Positions 7,815 through 15,886 of a DNA stretch of 64,000 nucleotides are shown piece after piece. Under the pieces are notes generated by a model. That model searched no databases, was not told where the DNA came from, and saw only the letters and a list, made by a program, of their open reading frames with translations. The DNA is taken from assembly GCF_015690355.1 (NCBI RefSeq), contig NZ_JADPRT010000005.1, positions 489,034-553,033 of the forward strand. The letters are read 5' to 3'. The stretch comes from Streptacidiphilus fuscans. Its GTDB lineage: Bacteria > Actinomycetota > Actinomycetes > Streptomycetales > Streptomycetaceae. Position 1 is the first letter of the stretch; each line of letters opens with the position of its first letter. Made by a program: the position numbers and the translations under genes.

Positions 7815-9095
7815 ATGGAGCTCGTCGGTCGGCGCACGATCATGGCGGCCGCCTGCGCGTCGGCCGCCGCCGCGGTCACGGGGCTGGCCGGCTGCTCGAA
7901 CCGGACCCCGGCCACCTCTCCGCCCCAGTGGTGGGGACACGCCCCGGCAGCGGCGGACCAGGCCGGCCGCGCCGACCACCCTGGCGGCGTCCGTGGGGAC
8001 CAGGCGCGGCCGGTGACGTTGATCGGTGACGGTTCGATGGCGGACACGGGGCCGCAGCCGTTCCAGCCGGTGCCCGAGAAGTTGCAGCCGGGGCAGCGTC
8101 CGCCGCAGTTCGTGGTGTTCAGCTGGGACGGCGCGGGTGAGGACAGCAAGAAGCTGTTCTCGCACTTCCGCTCGGTGGCGCAGGAGGTGAAGGCGACGAT
8201 GTCGTTCTTCCTCTCCGGGATCTACGTGCTCCCGGAGGGCAAGAAGGACCTCTACCTGCCGCCGGGCCACAAGCCGGGCGCCTCCGACATCGGCTACCTG
8301 GCCGACGAGCACGTGAAGATGACGCTGGACCAGGTCCGGGGGGCGTGGCTGGAGGGCCACGAGATCGGCACGCACTTCAACGGCCACTTCTGCAGCCCCG
8401 CCACCGGTGTCGGCACCTGGACCCCGTCGCAGTGGCGCAGCGAGCTGGAGCAGGCCATCGGCTTCGTCGAGACCTGGAAGACCAACACCGGCCACGCCGA
8501 CCTGGAGCCGCTGCCGTTCGACTACCGCAAGGAACTGATCGGCGGGCGCACCCCCTGCCTGCTGGGCCAGAAGCACCTGTTGCCCGCGGTGGCCGGGATG
8601 GGGTGGAAGTACGACGCGAGCTCGCCCGGCGGGCTGCAGATGTGGCCGGGCAAGACGCCGCAGGGGCTGTGGAACTTCCCCCTCCAGTCGATCCCGTTCC
8701 CCGGGCACAGCTTCCAGGTGCTGTCGATGGACTACAACATGCTCGCCAACCAGACCGGCGGCACGCCCAACGGCGATCCGTCCAAGCGTCCGTACTGGCA
8801 GCAGCAGTCGTACCTCTCCTACATGGCGGGCTTCAACCGCGCCTACACCACCAACCGCGCGCCGTTCTTCATCGGCAACCACTTCGAGAGCTGGAACGGC
8901 GGCATCTACATGAACTCCGTCGAGCAGGCGCTGCGCGACATCGCGGACAGGCCCGACGTCCGCCTCGTCTCCTTCCGGCAGCTCGTCGCCTGGCTGGAGG
9001 CGCAGGACCCGTCCGTCCTGGCCAGGCTGCGCACCCTCCGCGTCGGCCAGACGCCCGCCGACTGGCGCGAGTACACCACCCCGCAGCCCGTGTGA
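7815..9095 (+). CDS. Polysaccharide-deacetylase-like lipoprotein
   Basis: 426 residues. A twin-arginine-type signal (GRRTIMAAACASAAAA) ends in a lipobox LAGC with the lipidated Cys at 27, so the protein should be anchored outside the cytoplasmic membrane. The NodB-type barrel begins 'QFVVFSWDGAGED' (near 96) with the catalytic Asp, and 'WLEGHEIGTHFNGHFC' near 180 gives the two metal-binding His residues. A long variable region and a C-terminal 'IADRPDVRLVSFRQLVAWLEAQD' end the domain. ATG at 7815 follows AGGAGG at 7804-7809. Probably removes acetyl groups from a cell-wall or extracellular glycan. The next gene starts 17 bases downstream and may be on the same transcript. Confidence 0.85.
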   Translation: MELVGRRTIMAAACASAAAAVTGLAGCSNRTPATSPPQWWGHAPAAADQAGRADHPGGVRGDQARPVTLIGDGSMADTGPQPFQPVPEKLQPGQRPPQFVVFSWDGAGEDSKKLFSHFRSVAQEVKATMSFFLSGIYVLPEGKKDLYLPPGHKPGASDIGYLADEHVKMTLDQVRGAWLEGHEIGTHFNGHFCSPATGVGTWTPSQWRSELEQAIGFVETWKTNTGHADLEPLPFDYRKELIGGRTPCLLGQKHLLPAVAGMGWKYDASSPGGLQMWPGKTPQGLWNFPLQSIPFPGHSFQVLSMDYNMLANQTGGTPNGDPSKRPYWQQQSYLSYMAGFNRAYTTNRAPFFIGNHFESWNGGIYMNSVEQALRDIADRPDVRLVSFRQLVAWLEAQDPSVLARLRTLRVGQTPADWREYTTPQPV

Positions 9096-9111
9096 CTCCG
9101 GAGGACCAGCC

Positions 9112-9489
9112 ATGACCAGCTCCGTCGCCGACCTGATGCGCAGCAACCTTCTCGACGTCTTCAACGAACCCGATCCCGCGCGCCGCAACGCGGCCATCGC
9201 ACGCACCTACGCCGACGACGTGGTGTGGCACGAGCCCGACCGGGTCGTCCGCGGCCGCGAGGCACTGGCGGAACGCGCGACGGCGCTGCGTGCGGAGGCT
9301 CCCGGCTGGGTCTTCGAGCCCGACGGCCCCGTCGCCGTCCTCGACGACCTCGGCCACCTCGGCTTCCGGTACGGCCCCGCGGGTCATCCGGTCGCGACCG
9401 GGATGGACATCGCCCACTGCAAGGACGGCGTCATCGTCGAGCTGTACACCCTCGTCACCGGCGCCGGGGGCAGCACAATCGCACCATGA
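9112..9489 (+). CDS. SnoaL-like (NTF2-fold) protein
   Basis: 125 residues covering one SnoaL-like domain: 'LLDVFNEPDPARRNAAIARTYADDVVWHEPDRVVRGREAL' then 'GPVAVLDDLGHLGFRYGPAG' and a final 'ATGMDIAHCKDGVIVELY'. The cone-shaped NTF2 fold binds small hydrophobic ligands or does acid-base chemistry. GGAGG lies seven bases before the ATG. Its stop overlaps the start of the sigma-factor gene (ATGA). The sigma factor itself ends in a SnoaL-like domain, so the two may bind the same ligand or pair through that fold; this is inference. Confidence 0.82.
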   Translation: MTSSVADLMRSNLLDVFNEPDPARRNAAIARTYADDVVWHEPDRVVRGREALAERATALRAEAPGWVFEPDGPVAVLDDLGHLGFRYGPAGHPVATGMDIAHCKDGVIVELYTLVTGAGGSTIAP

Positions 9490-10472
9490 GCACCGAAGCC
9501 TCCCCCGAGGCGCTGCTGGAGCCGCTCCGCGCGCCGCTGACCGGCTACTGCTACCGCATGCTCGGGGCGGCGACCGAGGTGGACGACGCCGTCCAGGAGA
9601 CGATGATCCGCGCCCACGGCAACCTGCACCGCTACGATCCGGGGCGCGCGAGCCTGTCCACCTGGGTGCACGCGATCGCCACCAACGTCTGTCTGGACCT
9701 GCTGCGCGGGGCACGACGTCGCGCGCTGCCCTGGGACCTGGGACCGGCGGCCACGGGCGGCGCGCTGGGGACGCCGCTGCCGCCCGACCGGTGGGTGGAG
9801 CCCCTGGCGGACTCACGGATGGCCCAGGCAGCCGATCCGGCCGACCTCGCCGTGCGGCGGGAGTCGGTGCGGCTCGCCTTCGTCGCGGCCCTGCAGTGGC
9901 TCCCGCCCCGGCAGCGCGCCGCCCTGGTGCTGCGCGACGTGCTGGGCTTCACCGCCGAGGAGACCGCGCAGGTCCTCGACACCTCGCTCGCCGCTGCCAA
10001 CAGCGCCCTGCAACGCGCCCGCGCGACCCTGGTCGAGCACCGCCCCGCCCCGACCGACGCGCCGGACCCGGACGACGCCGCGCAGCGGGACCTGCTGCGC
10101 GGCTACGTGGACGCGTTCGAGGCCCACGACATCGAGCGGCTGGTCGGCCTGCTGGCCGACGACGTGCGCTCCGGCATGCCGCCGTTCCTGTGGTGGCTCG
10201 ACGGCCCGCAGAGCATCGGCGCGGCCATGACCGCCGGGGCCGACGCCTGCGCCGAGGACCGGCTGGTGCCGGGCGCGCCCGCGAACGGCTGCCTGACGCT
10301 CGGTCAGTACCGGCCGGACGCGGACGGCGTGCTGCGTCCTTTCGCGCTGCTCGTGCTGGAGCTGCGGGGCAACAGGGTGGCGGAGTGCGTCACCTTCCTC
10401 GCCTTCTTCGGCACGGGCGCGCGGTTCGCGGAGTTCGGGCTGCCGCAGGTGCTGGAAAGTTCCTCCGGCTGA
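9486..10472 (+). CDS. RNA polymerase sigma factor, SigJ/SigX5 (TIGR02960-like) with C-terminal SnoaL-like domain
   Basis: 328-residue extracytoplasmic-function sigma factor. Region 2 covers residues about 8-75 ('LTGYCYRMLGAATEVDDAVQETMIRA' to 'STWVHAIATNVCLDLLR'), region 4 about 135-185 ('LQWLPPRQRAALVLRDVLGFTAEETAQVLDTSLAAANSALQRAR'), and a SnoaL-like domain fills 200-328. No anti-sigma gene is near; factors of this type are thought to be controlled by their own C-terminal domain. ATG at 9486 overlaps the preceding stop. Target promoters are unknown; the deacetylase and MDMPI neighbours are candidates. Confidence 0.9.
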   Translation: MSTEASPEALLEPLRAPLTGYCYRMLGAATEVDDAVQETMIRAHGNLHRYDPGRASLSTWVHAIATNVCLDLLRGARRRALPWDLGPAATGGALGTPLPPDRWVEPLADSRMAQAADPADLAVRRESVRLAFVAALQWLPPRQRAALVLRDVLGFTAEETAQVLDTSLAAANSALQRARATLVEHRPAPTDAPDPDDAAQRDLLRGYVDAFEAHDIERLVGLLADDVRSGMPPFLWWLDGPQSIGAAMTAGADACAEDRLVPGAPANGCLTLGQYRPDADGVLRPFALLVLELRGNRVAECVTFLAFFGTGARFAEFGLPQVLESSSG

Positions 10473-10544
10473 AGCGATGAGTTGCGGCCTCCCGCGACGT
10501 AGGAGCAGTGACCGACACCTCCTCCACAACGGGAGCCAGAGACC

Positions 10545-11180
10545 ATGAGCCCGACCCCGAACTCCAGCGACACCGACCTCGGTGCCGACCTCAGCGCCCA
10601 CCGCGGTGCCGACCTCCGCGCCGAGACCTTTACCGAACGCGAACGACTGGCGGACCTGCTGGCGGGCCTCGCCCACGAGCAGTGGGACGCGCCGTCCCTG
10701 TGCACGGGCTGGCGCGTCCGTGACGTCGTGGCGCATCTCACCATGCCGTTCCGCGTCAGCAAACCGCGCTTCCTGGCGGGGCTCGCCGCGCACCGATTCG
10801 CCTTCGACCGCTACGCGGACGCCGTGGCCCGCCGCGACGGTGACCGGATGAGCGACGCGGACCTGCTCCGCGCGCTGCGCGACAACATCCGCCACCCCTG
10901 GCAGCCCCCGGGCGGCGGCCCGGCCGGAGCGCTGAGCCATGACGTGATCCACGGGCTCGACATCACCGAGCCCCTGGGCCTGCCGTCCGCCCCGCCGGAG
11001 CGGATCGCGACCGTCCTCGCCCACGCGAAGCCGCGCGCACTGGCCTACTTCGGCGTCGACCTCGGCGGCGTCACGCTGCGGGCCACGGACGCGGACATCG
11101 CTCTGGGCACCGGCGATCCCGTGGACCTGCCGGTCAAGGACATCCTGCTGACGGTGACCGGCCGACGTCCGCTGCGCTGA
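10545..11180 (+). CDS. Maleylpyruvate isomerase family mycothiol-dependent protein
   Basis: 211 residues, second DinB/MDMPI-type protein of the window. 'LADLLAGLAHEQWDAPSLCTGWRVRDVVAHLTMPFRV' (about 32-68) carries the family's WDAPSLC.GW.V.DV.AHL pattern and the first metal-binding His; 'LSHDVIHGLDITEPLGL' near 130 carries the second. GGGAG lies nine bases before the ATG. It starts 72 bases after the sigma-factor gene and may share its transcript. The first 25 residues contain a short acidic near-repeat (DTDLGADLSAHRGADLRA). Substrate unknown. Confidence 0.87.
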   Translation: MSPTPNSSDTDLGADLSAHRGADLRAETFTERERLADLLAGLAHEQWDAPSLCTGWRVRDVVAHLTMPFRVSKPRFLAGLAAHRFAFDRYADAVARRDGDRMSDADLLRALRDNIRHPWQPPGGGPAGALSHDVIHGLDITEPLGLPSAPPERIATVLAHAKPRALAYFGVDLGGVTLRATDADIALGTGDPVDLPVKDILLTVTGRRPLR

Positions 11181-11353
11181 CCGCGCCTGCCCCTACACAC
11201 CTCTGCCTCTGCATCTCATAATCAGATGTCCCACAACGAAAACCTCTATTGGACAGAACTCTGCGGCGCGATCGAGGATTTCTCGTGCGGTAGCACGGTC
11301 GATCGACGCGACTCCGGACCACCGGACGGTCTACCGCCTGAGCGGAGGTTGAG

Positions 11354-12601
11354 ATGCCGAGGGAAGAGACCGACGTGGTCGTCGTCGGGGCGGGTCAGGC
11401 CGGCGTGGCGATGAGTGAGCACCTGGGGGCGCACGGCATCCCGCACGTCGTCCTGGAGCGGGACCGGATCGCCGAGCGGTGGCGCTCGGAGCGGTGGGAC
11501 TCCCTGGTCGCGAACGGGCCGGTCTGGCACGACCGGTTCCCGGGGCTGGAGTTCGACGACATCGCCCCCGACGCCTTCGCGCCGAAGGAGCGGGTGGCGG
11601 ACTACTTCGCCGCGTACGCCGAGAAGATCGGAGCCCCCGTCAGGTGCGGGGTCGAGGTGACCTCCGCGCGCCGGCACGTCGGACGTCCCGGCTTCCGGGT
11701 CGAGACGTCCGAGGGCGCCATCGACGCCCGCTACGTCGTAGCCGCGACCGGACCTTTCCAGCGACCGGTGGTCCCGCCCATCGTCCCGGACGGCGCGGTC
11801 CCGGTGCAGATCCACTCCAACGGCTACCGCAACCCCGAGCAACTGCCCGACGGCGCCGTGCTGGTGGTCGGCGCGGGGTCGTCGGGCGTCCAGATCGCCG
11901 ACGAGCTGCGCCGCTCCGGCCGCCGGGTCCTCCTCTCGGTCGGCCCCCACGACCGTCCGCCGCGCGAGTACCGCGGCCGGGACTTCTGCTGGTGGCTCGG
12001 CGTGCTCGGCCTCTGGGACGCGGAGACGCCCCCGCAGGGCGCCGAGCACGTCACCATCGCGGTCAGCGGCGCCCGAGGCGGCCACACCGTGGACTTCCGC
12101 ACCCTGGCCGCCGAGGGCATCGAACTCGTCGGCCTGACCGCCTCCTACGCCGACGGCGTGCTGCGCTTCGCCCCGGATCTGGGTGCCAACATCGCGCAGG
12201 GCGACGAGAAGTACCTCGCGCTGCTGCGCGCGGCCGACGCGTACGTCGAGCGCAACGGGCTCGACCTTCCGGAGGAGCCCCAGGCCCACGCGCTCGGCCC
12301 GGATCCGGACTGCGTGACCGACCCGGTGCTGTCGCTCGACCTGGCCGAGGCGGGGGTCACCTCGATCGTCTGGGCGACCGGATACGCCGCCGACTACCGC
12401 TGGTTGGAGGTCGACGCGTTCGACGAGAAGGGCCGCCCGGAGCAGCGGCGCGGCGTCTCCGCCGAGCCCGGCGTGTACTTCCTGGGCCTGCCCTGGCTCT
12501 CCCGCCGCGGGTCCAGCTTCATCTGGGGTGTGTGGCACGACGCCCGTTACGTCGCCGACCACATCGCGACCCAGCGGGGCTATCTCGCCCAGGAGCGCTG
12601 A
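11354..12601 (+). CDS. Flavin-dependent monooxygenase/oxidoreductase (CzcO-like)
   Basis: 415 residues. GAGQAG at 12-17 binds FAD and a second Rossmann motif, GAGSSG, near 174 binds NADPH, the arrangement of flavin monooxygenases of the CzcO group. 'ERDRIAERWRSERWDSLVANGPVWHDRFPG' and 'VWATGYAADYRWLEVDAFDEKGRPEQRRGVS' near 336 are typical. GGAGG seven bases before the ATG fixes the start. Stands alone between the MDMPI gene and a terminator hairpin. Likely inserts oxygen into an organic substrate; which one cannot be read. The 173-bp gap upstream (11181-11353) is locally AT-richer and holds no recognisable gene. Confidence 0.85.
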   Translation: MPREETDVVVVGAGQAGVAMSEHLGAHGIPHVVLERDRIAERWRSERWDSLVANGPVWHDRFPGLEFDDIAPDAFAPKERVADYFAAYAEKIGAPVRCGVEVTSARRHVGRPGFRVETSEGAIDARYVVAATGPFQRPVVPPIVPDGAVPVQIHSNGYRNPEQLPDGAVLVVGAGSSGVQIADELRRSGRRVLLSVGPHDRPPREYRGRDFCWWLGVLGLWDAETPPQGAEHVTIAVSGARGGHTVDFRTLAAEGIELVGLTASYADGVLRFAPDLGANIAQGDEKYLALLRAADAYVERNGLDLPEEPQAHALGPDPDCVTDPVLSLDLAEAGVTSIVWATGYAADYRWLEVDAFDEKGRPEQRRGVSAEPGVYFLGLPWLSRRGSSFIWGVWHDARYVADHIATQRGYLAQER

Positions 12602-12622
12602 GGCACGCCCGCACCGGACGCC

Positions 12623-12659
12623 TGTGCCCGGCGAGCGCTGGAGCCGCTCGCCGGGCACA
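12623..12659. terminator. Bidirectional terminator
   Basis: TGTGCCCGGCGAGCG (12623-12637) is the perfect complement of 12645-12659 across a 7-base loop. It sits between the convergent monooxygenase and SH3-like genes and can serve both. Confidence 0.8.
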
Positions 12660-12689
12660 CGCTTGGTCAGGCCCCCCAAGCCGTGGGGA

Positions 12690-13055
12690 TCAGGGGCACT
12701 GGGGGATGGCGCCGTTGTGGAACGCGGCGGCCCCGTCGAGGTAGGGCCCGAAGACCCACCCCTCGATGTAGGTCTCTCCGCTCGGGTAGACCTCCGCGTC
12801 CGCGTGGTACCAGACGTCGCCGGAGTTGCCCACGTTGCCGCCGGCGGTCCAGCAGTTCACCTGCACCGCGTCACCCGCGTGCAGGTCGGGGGCGACCTTG
12901 CTGGAGCTCGCGTTGGGCGCGGAGTAGACGCCGATGTTGGAGTTCACCGGGATGAAGTCGTCGGCCTGGGCGGTTCCGCCCGCGAAACCCACCGCGGCCC
13001 CCGCTGCGACGAGCACCGCGCCGGACGCGGCAACCCGCTTGAACCATGCACCCAT
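12690..13055 (-). CDS. Secreted SH3-like small protein
   Basis: 121 residues with a Sec signal peptide (FKRVAASGAVLVAAGAAVG, cut after TAQA near 31). The mature part, 'NIGVYSAPNASSSKVAPDLHAGDAVQVNCWTAGG', looks like a bacterial SH3 domain, with a disulphide-capable Cys in 'VNCW' and another at the C-terminal 'PQCP'. GGGGGAG lies five bases before the ATG; an upstream in-frame start exists but lacks a ribosome site. Probably binds cell wall or acts as a small extracellular protein. It is divergent from the winged-helix regulator at 13207. Confidence 0.75.
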   Translation of the reverse strand: MGAWFKRVAASGAVLVAAGAAVGFAGGTAQADDFIPVNSNIGVYSAPNASSSKVAPDLHAGDAVQVNCWTAGGNVGNSGDVWYHADAEVYPSGETYIEGWVFGPYLDGAAAFHNGAIPQCP

Positions 13056-13206
13056 TGTTCTCCCCCTTGAGTTGATTTCGGAGTTGCCGGGCCTGCCCGG
13101 CGCGATCAACGATCGACTGTCCGTACCCCTACGGCTAGGCTTTTGCATGAGCATGCAAATGCTCTGCGGCCGGCTCACCGGCCAAGGTCCCAGGGGGGAG
13201 ACCAGG

Positions 13207-14244
13207 GTGATACGGATACGTCTGTCCGCGGACGACCTCGAACGGCTACGGGTGGCCGACGCGCCCGACTTCGGCCACGAACTCGCGCTGGGGGGCGCCC
13301 ATCTGGCCGACCGGACCGCCGACCGGAGGCTCGCGGCATGGCGACTGGACGTGGCACGGGGCTGGAACCCCGACCACAGCAGGCTGTTCGACCTCTACAC
13401 GCGCCTGTACATCCCCGCGTTCTTCGGCCCGGTCGCCCAGGCGGCACGATCGGGGATCGATCCCGAGTCGCCAGCGACGACCGCCCACCTGCGGGACCTG
13501 GCCCGTTCCGGCGCCCTGACTCCCTTCACCCGGGCGCTCGCTGACGGACACGCAGGCGCGGTGCGGGCGCTCAACGGCATCCTCGCCGACGTCAGCGCCA
13601 AGGCGCTGGACCCCTACCGGCGCAGGATCACCTCGGCCGTGGCCACCGCGTCGGCGACGGCGAGCGTCCGCGCCGCGGTCGGCGGCACCGACGCCATGCT
13701 CAACTCCCTGCACCCGTCGATCCGCTGGGACGACGGAGAGCTACGCCTCAACACCGTCCTCGAAGCCGAGGAGTCCCTCGACGGGCGTCCCCTCATCTTC
13801 CAGCCCACCACCCTGGCGACGCGCATCATGTTCGACCCGCTGGCCGAGTCGGTCACCGTCATCTACCCCGCCACCGCTGGCCCCGTGACGCGCGATCCCG
13901 AGCTCGACTCCCCACCCGCCGCCCTGGTGTCGCTCCTCGGCGCGACCAGGGCGGCGGCCCTGCTCGCCGTGGGCAGGGGCCCGGCCCTGAACACCCGGCG
14001 GCCCGCCCCGGCGCGCGGGGGGTCCGCCCGCGGCGCCTCCCGGCACGCGACCGTCCTGCGCGAGTCCGGCCTGATCGCCACCGTCCGCAACGGCCAGACG
14101 GTGCACCACACGCCGACCCGGCTCGGCACCGAGCTGGTCCACGGAGCAGCCGTCCGCAGCCGACCCGACACCGCGCCGAAGACGGCCGGCGCCCCCGGAC
14201 CGCATCCGGGGGCGCCGGCCTCAGCCGTCCCTCAACCGGCTTGA
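13207..14244 (+). CDS. Winged-helix regulator, ArsR-type with DUF5937-like N-terminus
   Basis: 345 residues. The first 240 residues form the N-terminal domain seen in a streptomycete regulator family ('IRIRLSADDLERLRVADAPDFGHELALG' at the start, 'LHPSIRWDDGELRLNT' mid-way), and a winged helix is expected at about 245-320. There, 'LVSLLGATRAAALLAVGRGPALNT' and 'ASRHATVLRESGLIATVRNGQTVHH' fit, but the recognition-helix segment between them is Arg/Pro/Gly-rich and does not look helical. GTG at 13207 has GGGGGAG six bases upstream. The last 20 codons overlap a perfect hairpin, and the gene overlaps the convergent permease by 13 bp. A relative lies at 62244-63200. Confidence 0.72.
   Translation: MIRIRLSADDLERLRVADAPDFGHELALGGAHLADRTADRRLAAWRLDVARGWNPDHSRLFDLYTRLYIPAFFGPVAQAARSGIDPESPATTAHLRDLARSGALTPFTRALADGHAGAVRALNGILADVSAKALDPYRRRITSAVATASATASVRAAVGGTDAMLNSLHPSIRWDDGELRLNTVLEAEESLDGRPLIFQPTTLATRIMFDPLAESVTVIYPATAGPVTRDPELDSPPAALVSLLGATRAAALLAVGRGPALNTRRPAPARGGSARGASRHATVLRESGLIATVRNGQTVHHTPTRLGTELVHGAAVRSRPDTAPKTAGAPGPHPGAPASAVPQPA
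14184..14220. terminator. Strong hairpin inside the 3' end of the regulator gene
   Basis: GGCCGGCGCCCCCGGA (14184-14199) pairs perfectly with 14205-14220 across a 5-base loop. It has terminator geometry but lies within the last codons of the regulator and 12 bp beyond the permease stop, so it probably ends permease transcription from the other strand. Confidence 0.6.
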
Positions 14245-15767
14245 CTCCCCGCCGGGATGGCCGCGTCGACAGCGGCCGGGGTCCGCTGTGCGCGGCGGTC
14301 CAGGCCGGCGGCGGTGACCCGGCCGAGGATGCCGAGCGCGAGCAGGACGGCCACCGTGCCGAGCGTGAACGCCTCGAAGACGGTCCGCGAGACACCCCAG
14401 GTGCCCGCGAAGTCGTAGTCGACGCCCAGCGCCTTCTCCAGCACGCCCGGGAACAGGGCGATCCACGAGCCGAGCACGATCCAGAGGTAGACCAGGCCGA
14501 GGCTGATCCGGAAACCCCAGGTACCGAACGGAACCCGGTACGGCCGCTGCACGTCGGGGTGGTTCCGGCGCAGGGCGCCGAGCGCCGGGATGACGGCGAG
14601 GTAGGAGAGCAGCAGCGTGGTGACGGCCACGGTGAGCACGACCTTGAAGTCGGCCGCGGCCGTGCCCTGGACCAGCAGGGTCGCGGCGAGCATGAAGACG
14701 GTCGCGGTGACGCCGGAGACGAGGTTCATCCGCACGGGAGTGCCGAGGCGCGGATGGAACGCGCCGAGCCCCCGGCTGAAGAAGCCGCCGTCGGCGGCGG
14801 CCATCGCCTGCATCCGGTCGCTGACGATCATCCACGCGCTGCCCTGCGTCATCAGCACGAAGACGAACAGGACGGCGACCGCCGTCAGCAGGGCGTGCCC
14901 GGCGCTGCCGTAGCTGCCGAAGACCAGGGACGCCGCGTCGAGGAAGCCGGCAACGCCGGTGATCTGCTTGGCGGGCACCACGGCGAGGATCGCGAAGACG
15001 GGCAGCAGGTAGCAGCAGGCGGCGACGGCTCCGGAGACGCCGATGGAGATCGGGACGTCGCGCCTGGGGTTGCGCATCTCCTCACCGGCGGCGTTCGGGG
15101 CCTCGAAGCCGACGTAGGCGAAGAGCAGGATGGGTACCAGCGCGAGGAACCCGCCGGTCGTCGGCGCGGTCCCTGACAGGCCGTCGAACCCGTGCTGGAC
15201 GCCGTAGACCAGCGCGGTCACGGTGACGGTCAGCATCACGCCGACCTTGGCGATCGCGCCGACGGTGGTGATCCACTTGCCGCGCCTGAGCGAGACCACG
15301 GCGGTCAGGATGGAGATCCAGATGAAGACCAGCTTGAACGTGTAGTCGGCCACGGTGCCGGTGCCGAGGTGGGTGACGTGGCCGTCCCAGGCCGCGGCGG
15401 CGGCGAAGACCAGCGAACCGCCCAGCCAGACCGGGTTGGTGACCCAGTAGAAGAGCGTGGTCAGCGCGGCGGCGGTGCGGCCGTAGGCGAGTTTGACCCA
15501 CACGTAGGGGCCGCCCTCCTGCGGGAACGCCGCGCCGGTCTCGGCGAAGAGCAGGGCGTAGGGGACCAGGAAGAACAGGCCGAGCAGGGCGGTCCAGGTG
15601 ACGGCCTCGCCGCCGCCGGTGGCGATCTGCCCGATCACGTCGGCGGAGATCACAGCGGCGACGCCGAGGGCCATGATGTCGAAACGGCCGAGGCTGCGGT
15701 GCAGGTTCGGCACGGAGTCGGATCTGTCGTCCGGTGTGGGGACGGCCCGTACGGGAGAGGGGGACAC
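14232..15767 (-). CDS. APC-family amino acid/amine permease
   Basis: 511-residue membrane transporter of the amino acid-polyamine-organocation superfamily with 12 predicted TM helices. TM1 carries 'FDIMALGVAAVISADVIGQIATGGGEAVTW', the unwound Gly-rich substrate site; 'FAETGAAFPQEGGPYVWVKLAYG' near 80 is the APC consensus, and 'FAYVGFEAPNAAGEEMRNPRRDVP' near 225 is also typical. GTG at 15765-15767 follows AGGAG; the frame stays open far upstream only as a shadow of the aminotransferase. It follows the aminotransferase and aldehyde dehydrogenase on the same strand, so it likely imports the amine or amino acid they degrade. Confidence 0.9.
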   Translation of the reverse strand: MSPSPVRAVPTPDDRSDSVPNLHRSLGRFDIMALGVAAVISADVIGQIATGGGEAVTWTALLGLFFLVPYALLFAETGAAFPQEGGPYVWVKLAYGRTAAALTTLFYWVTNPVWLGGSLVFAAAAAWDGHVTHLGTGTVADYTFKLVFIWISILTAVVSLRRGKWITTVGAIAKVGVMLTVTVTALVYGVQHGFDGLSGTAPTTGGFLALVPILLFAYVGFEAPNAAGEEMRNPRRDVPISIGVSGAVAACCYLLPVFAILAVVPAKQITGVAGFLDAASLVFGSYGSAGHALLTAVAVLFVFVLMTQGSAWMIVSDRMQAMAAADGGFFSRGLGAFHPRLGTPVRMNLVSGVTATVFMLAATLLVQGTAAADFKVVLTVAVTTLLLSYLAVIPALGALRRNHPDVQRPYRVPFGTWGFRISLGLVYLWIVLGSWIALFPGVLEKALGVDYDFAGTWGVSRTVFEAFTLGTVAVLLALGILGRVTAAGLDRRAQRTPAAVDAAIPAGSQAG

Positions 15768-15821
15768 GGGACTCCTCGGAAGGTGGGGAGAGGGAGATGG
15801 TCCTTGCGTGCGGGAGTGAAG

Positions 15822-15865
15822 CCGGGCCGTTCCGCCGGAACGGTGGGGGTGGTGGAACGGCCCGG
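15822..15865 (-). terminator. Hairpin between aminotransferase and permease
   Basis: CCGGGCCGTTCC (15822-15833) is complementary to GGAACGGCCCGG (15854-15865). It lies 21 bases beyond the aminotransferase stop and 55 before the permease start, so it may terminate or attenuate readthrough into the permease gene. Confidence 0.6.
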
Positions 15866-15886
15866 ACAGGACGGATTGACGCTGTG

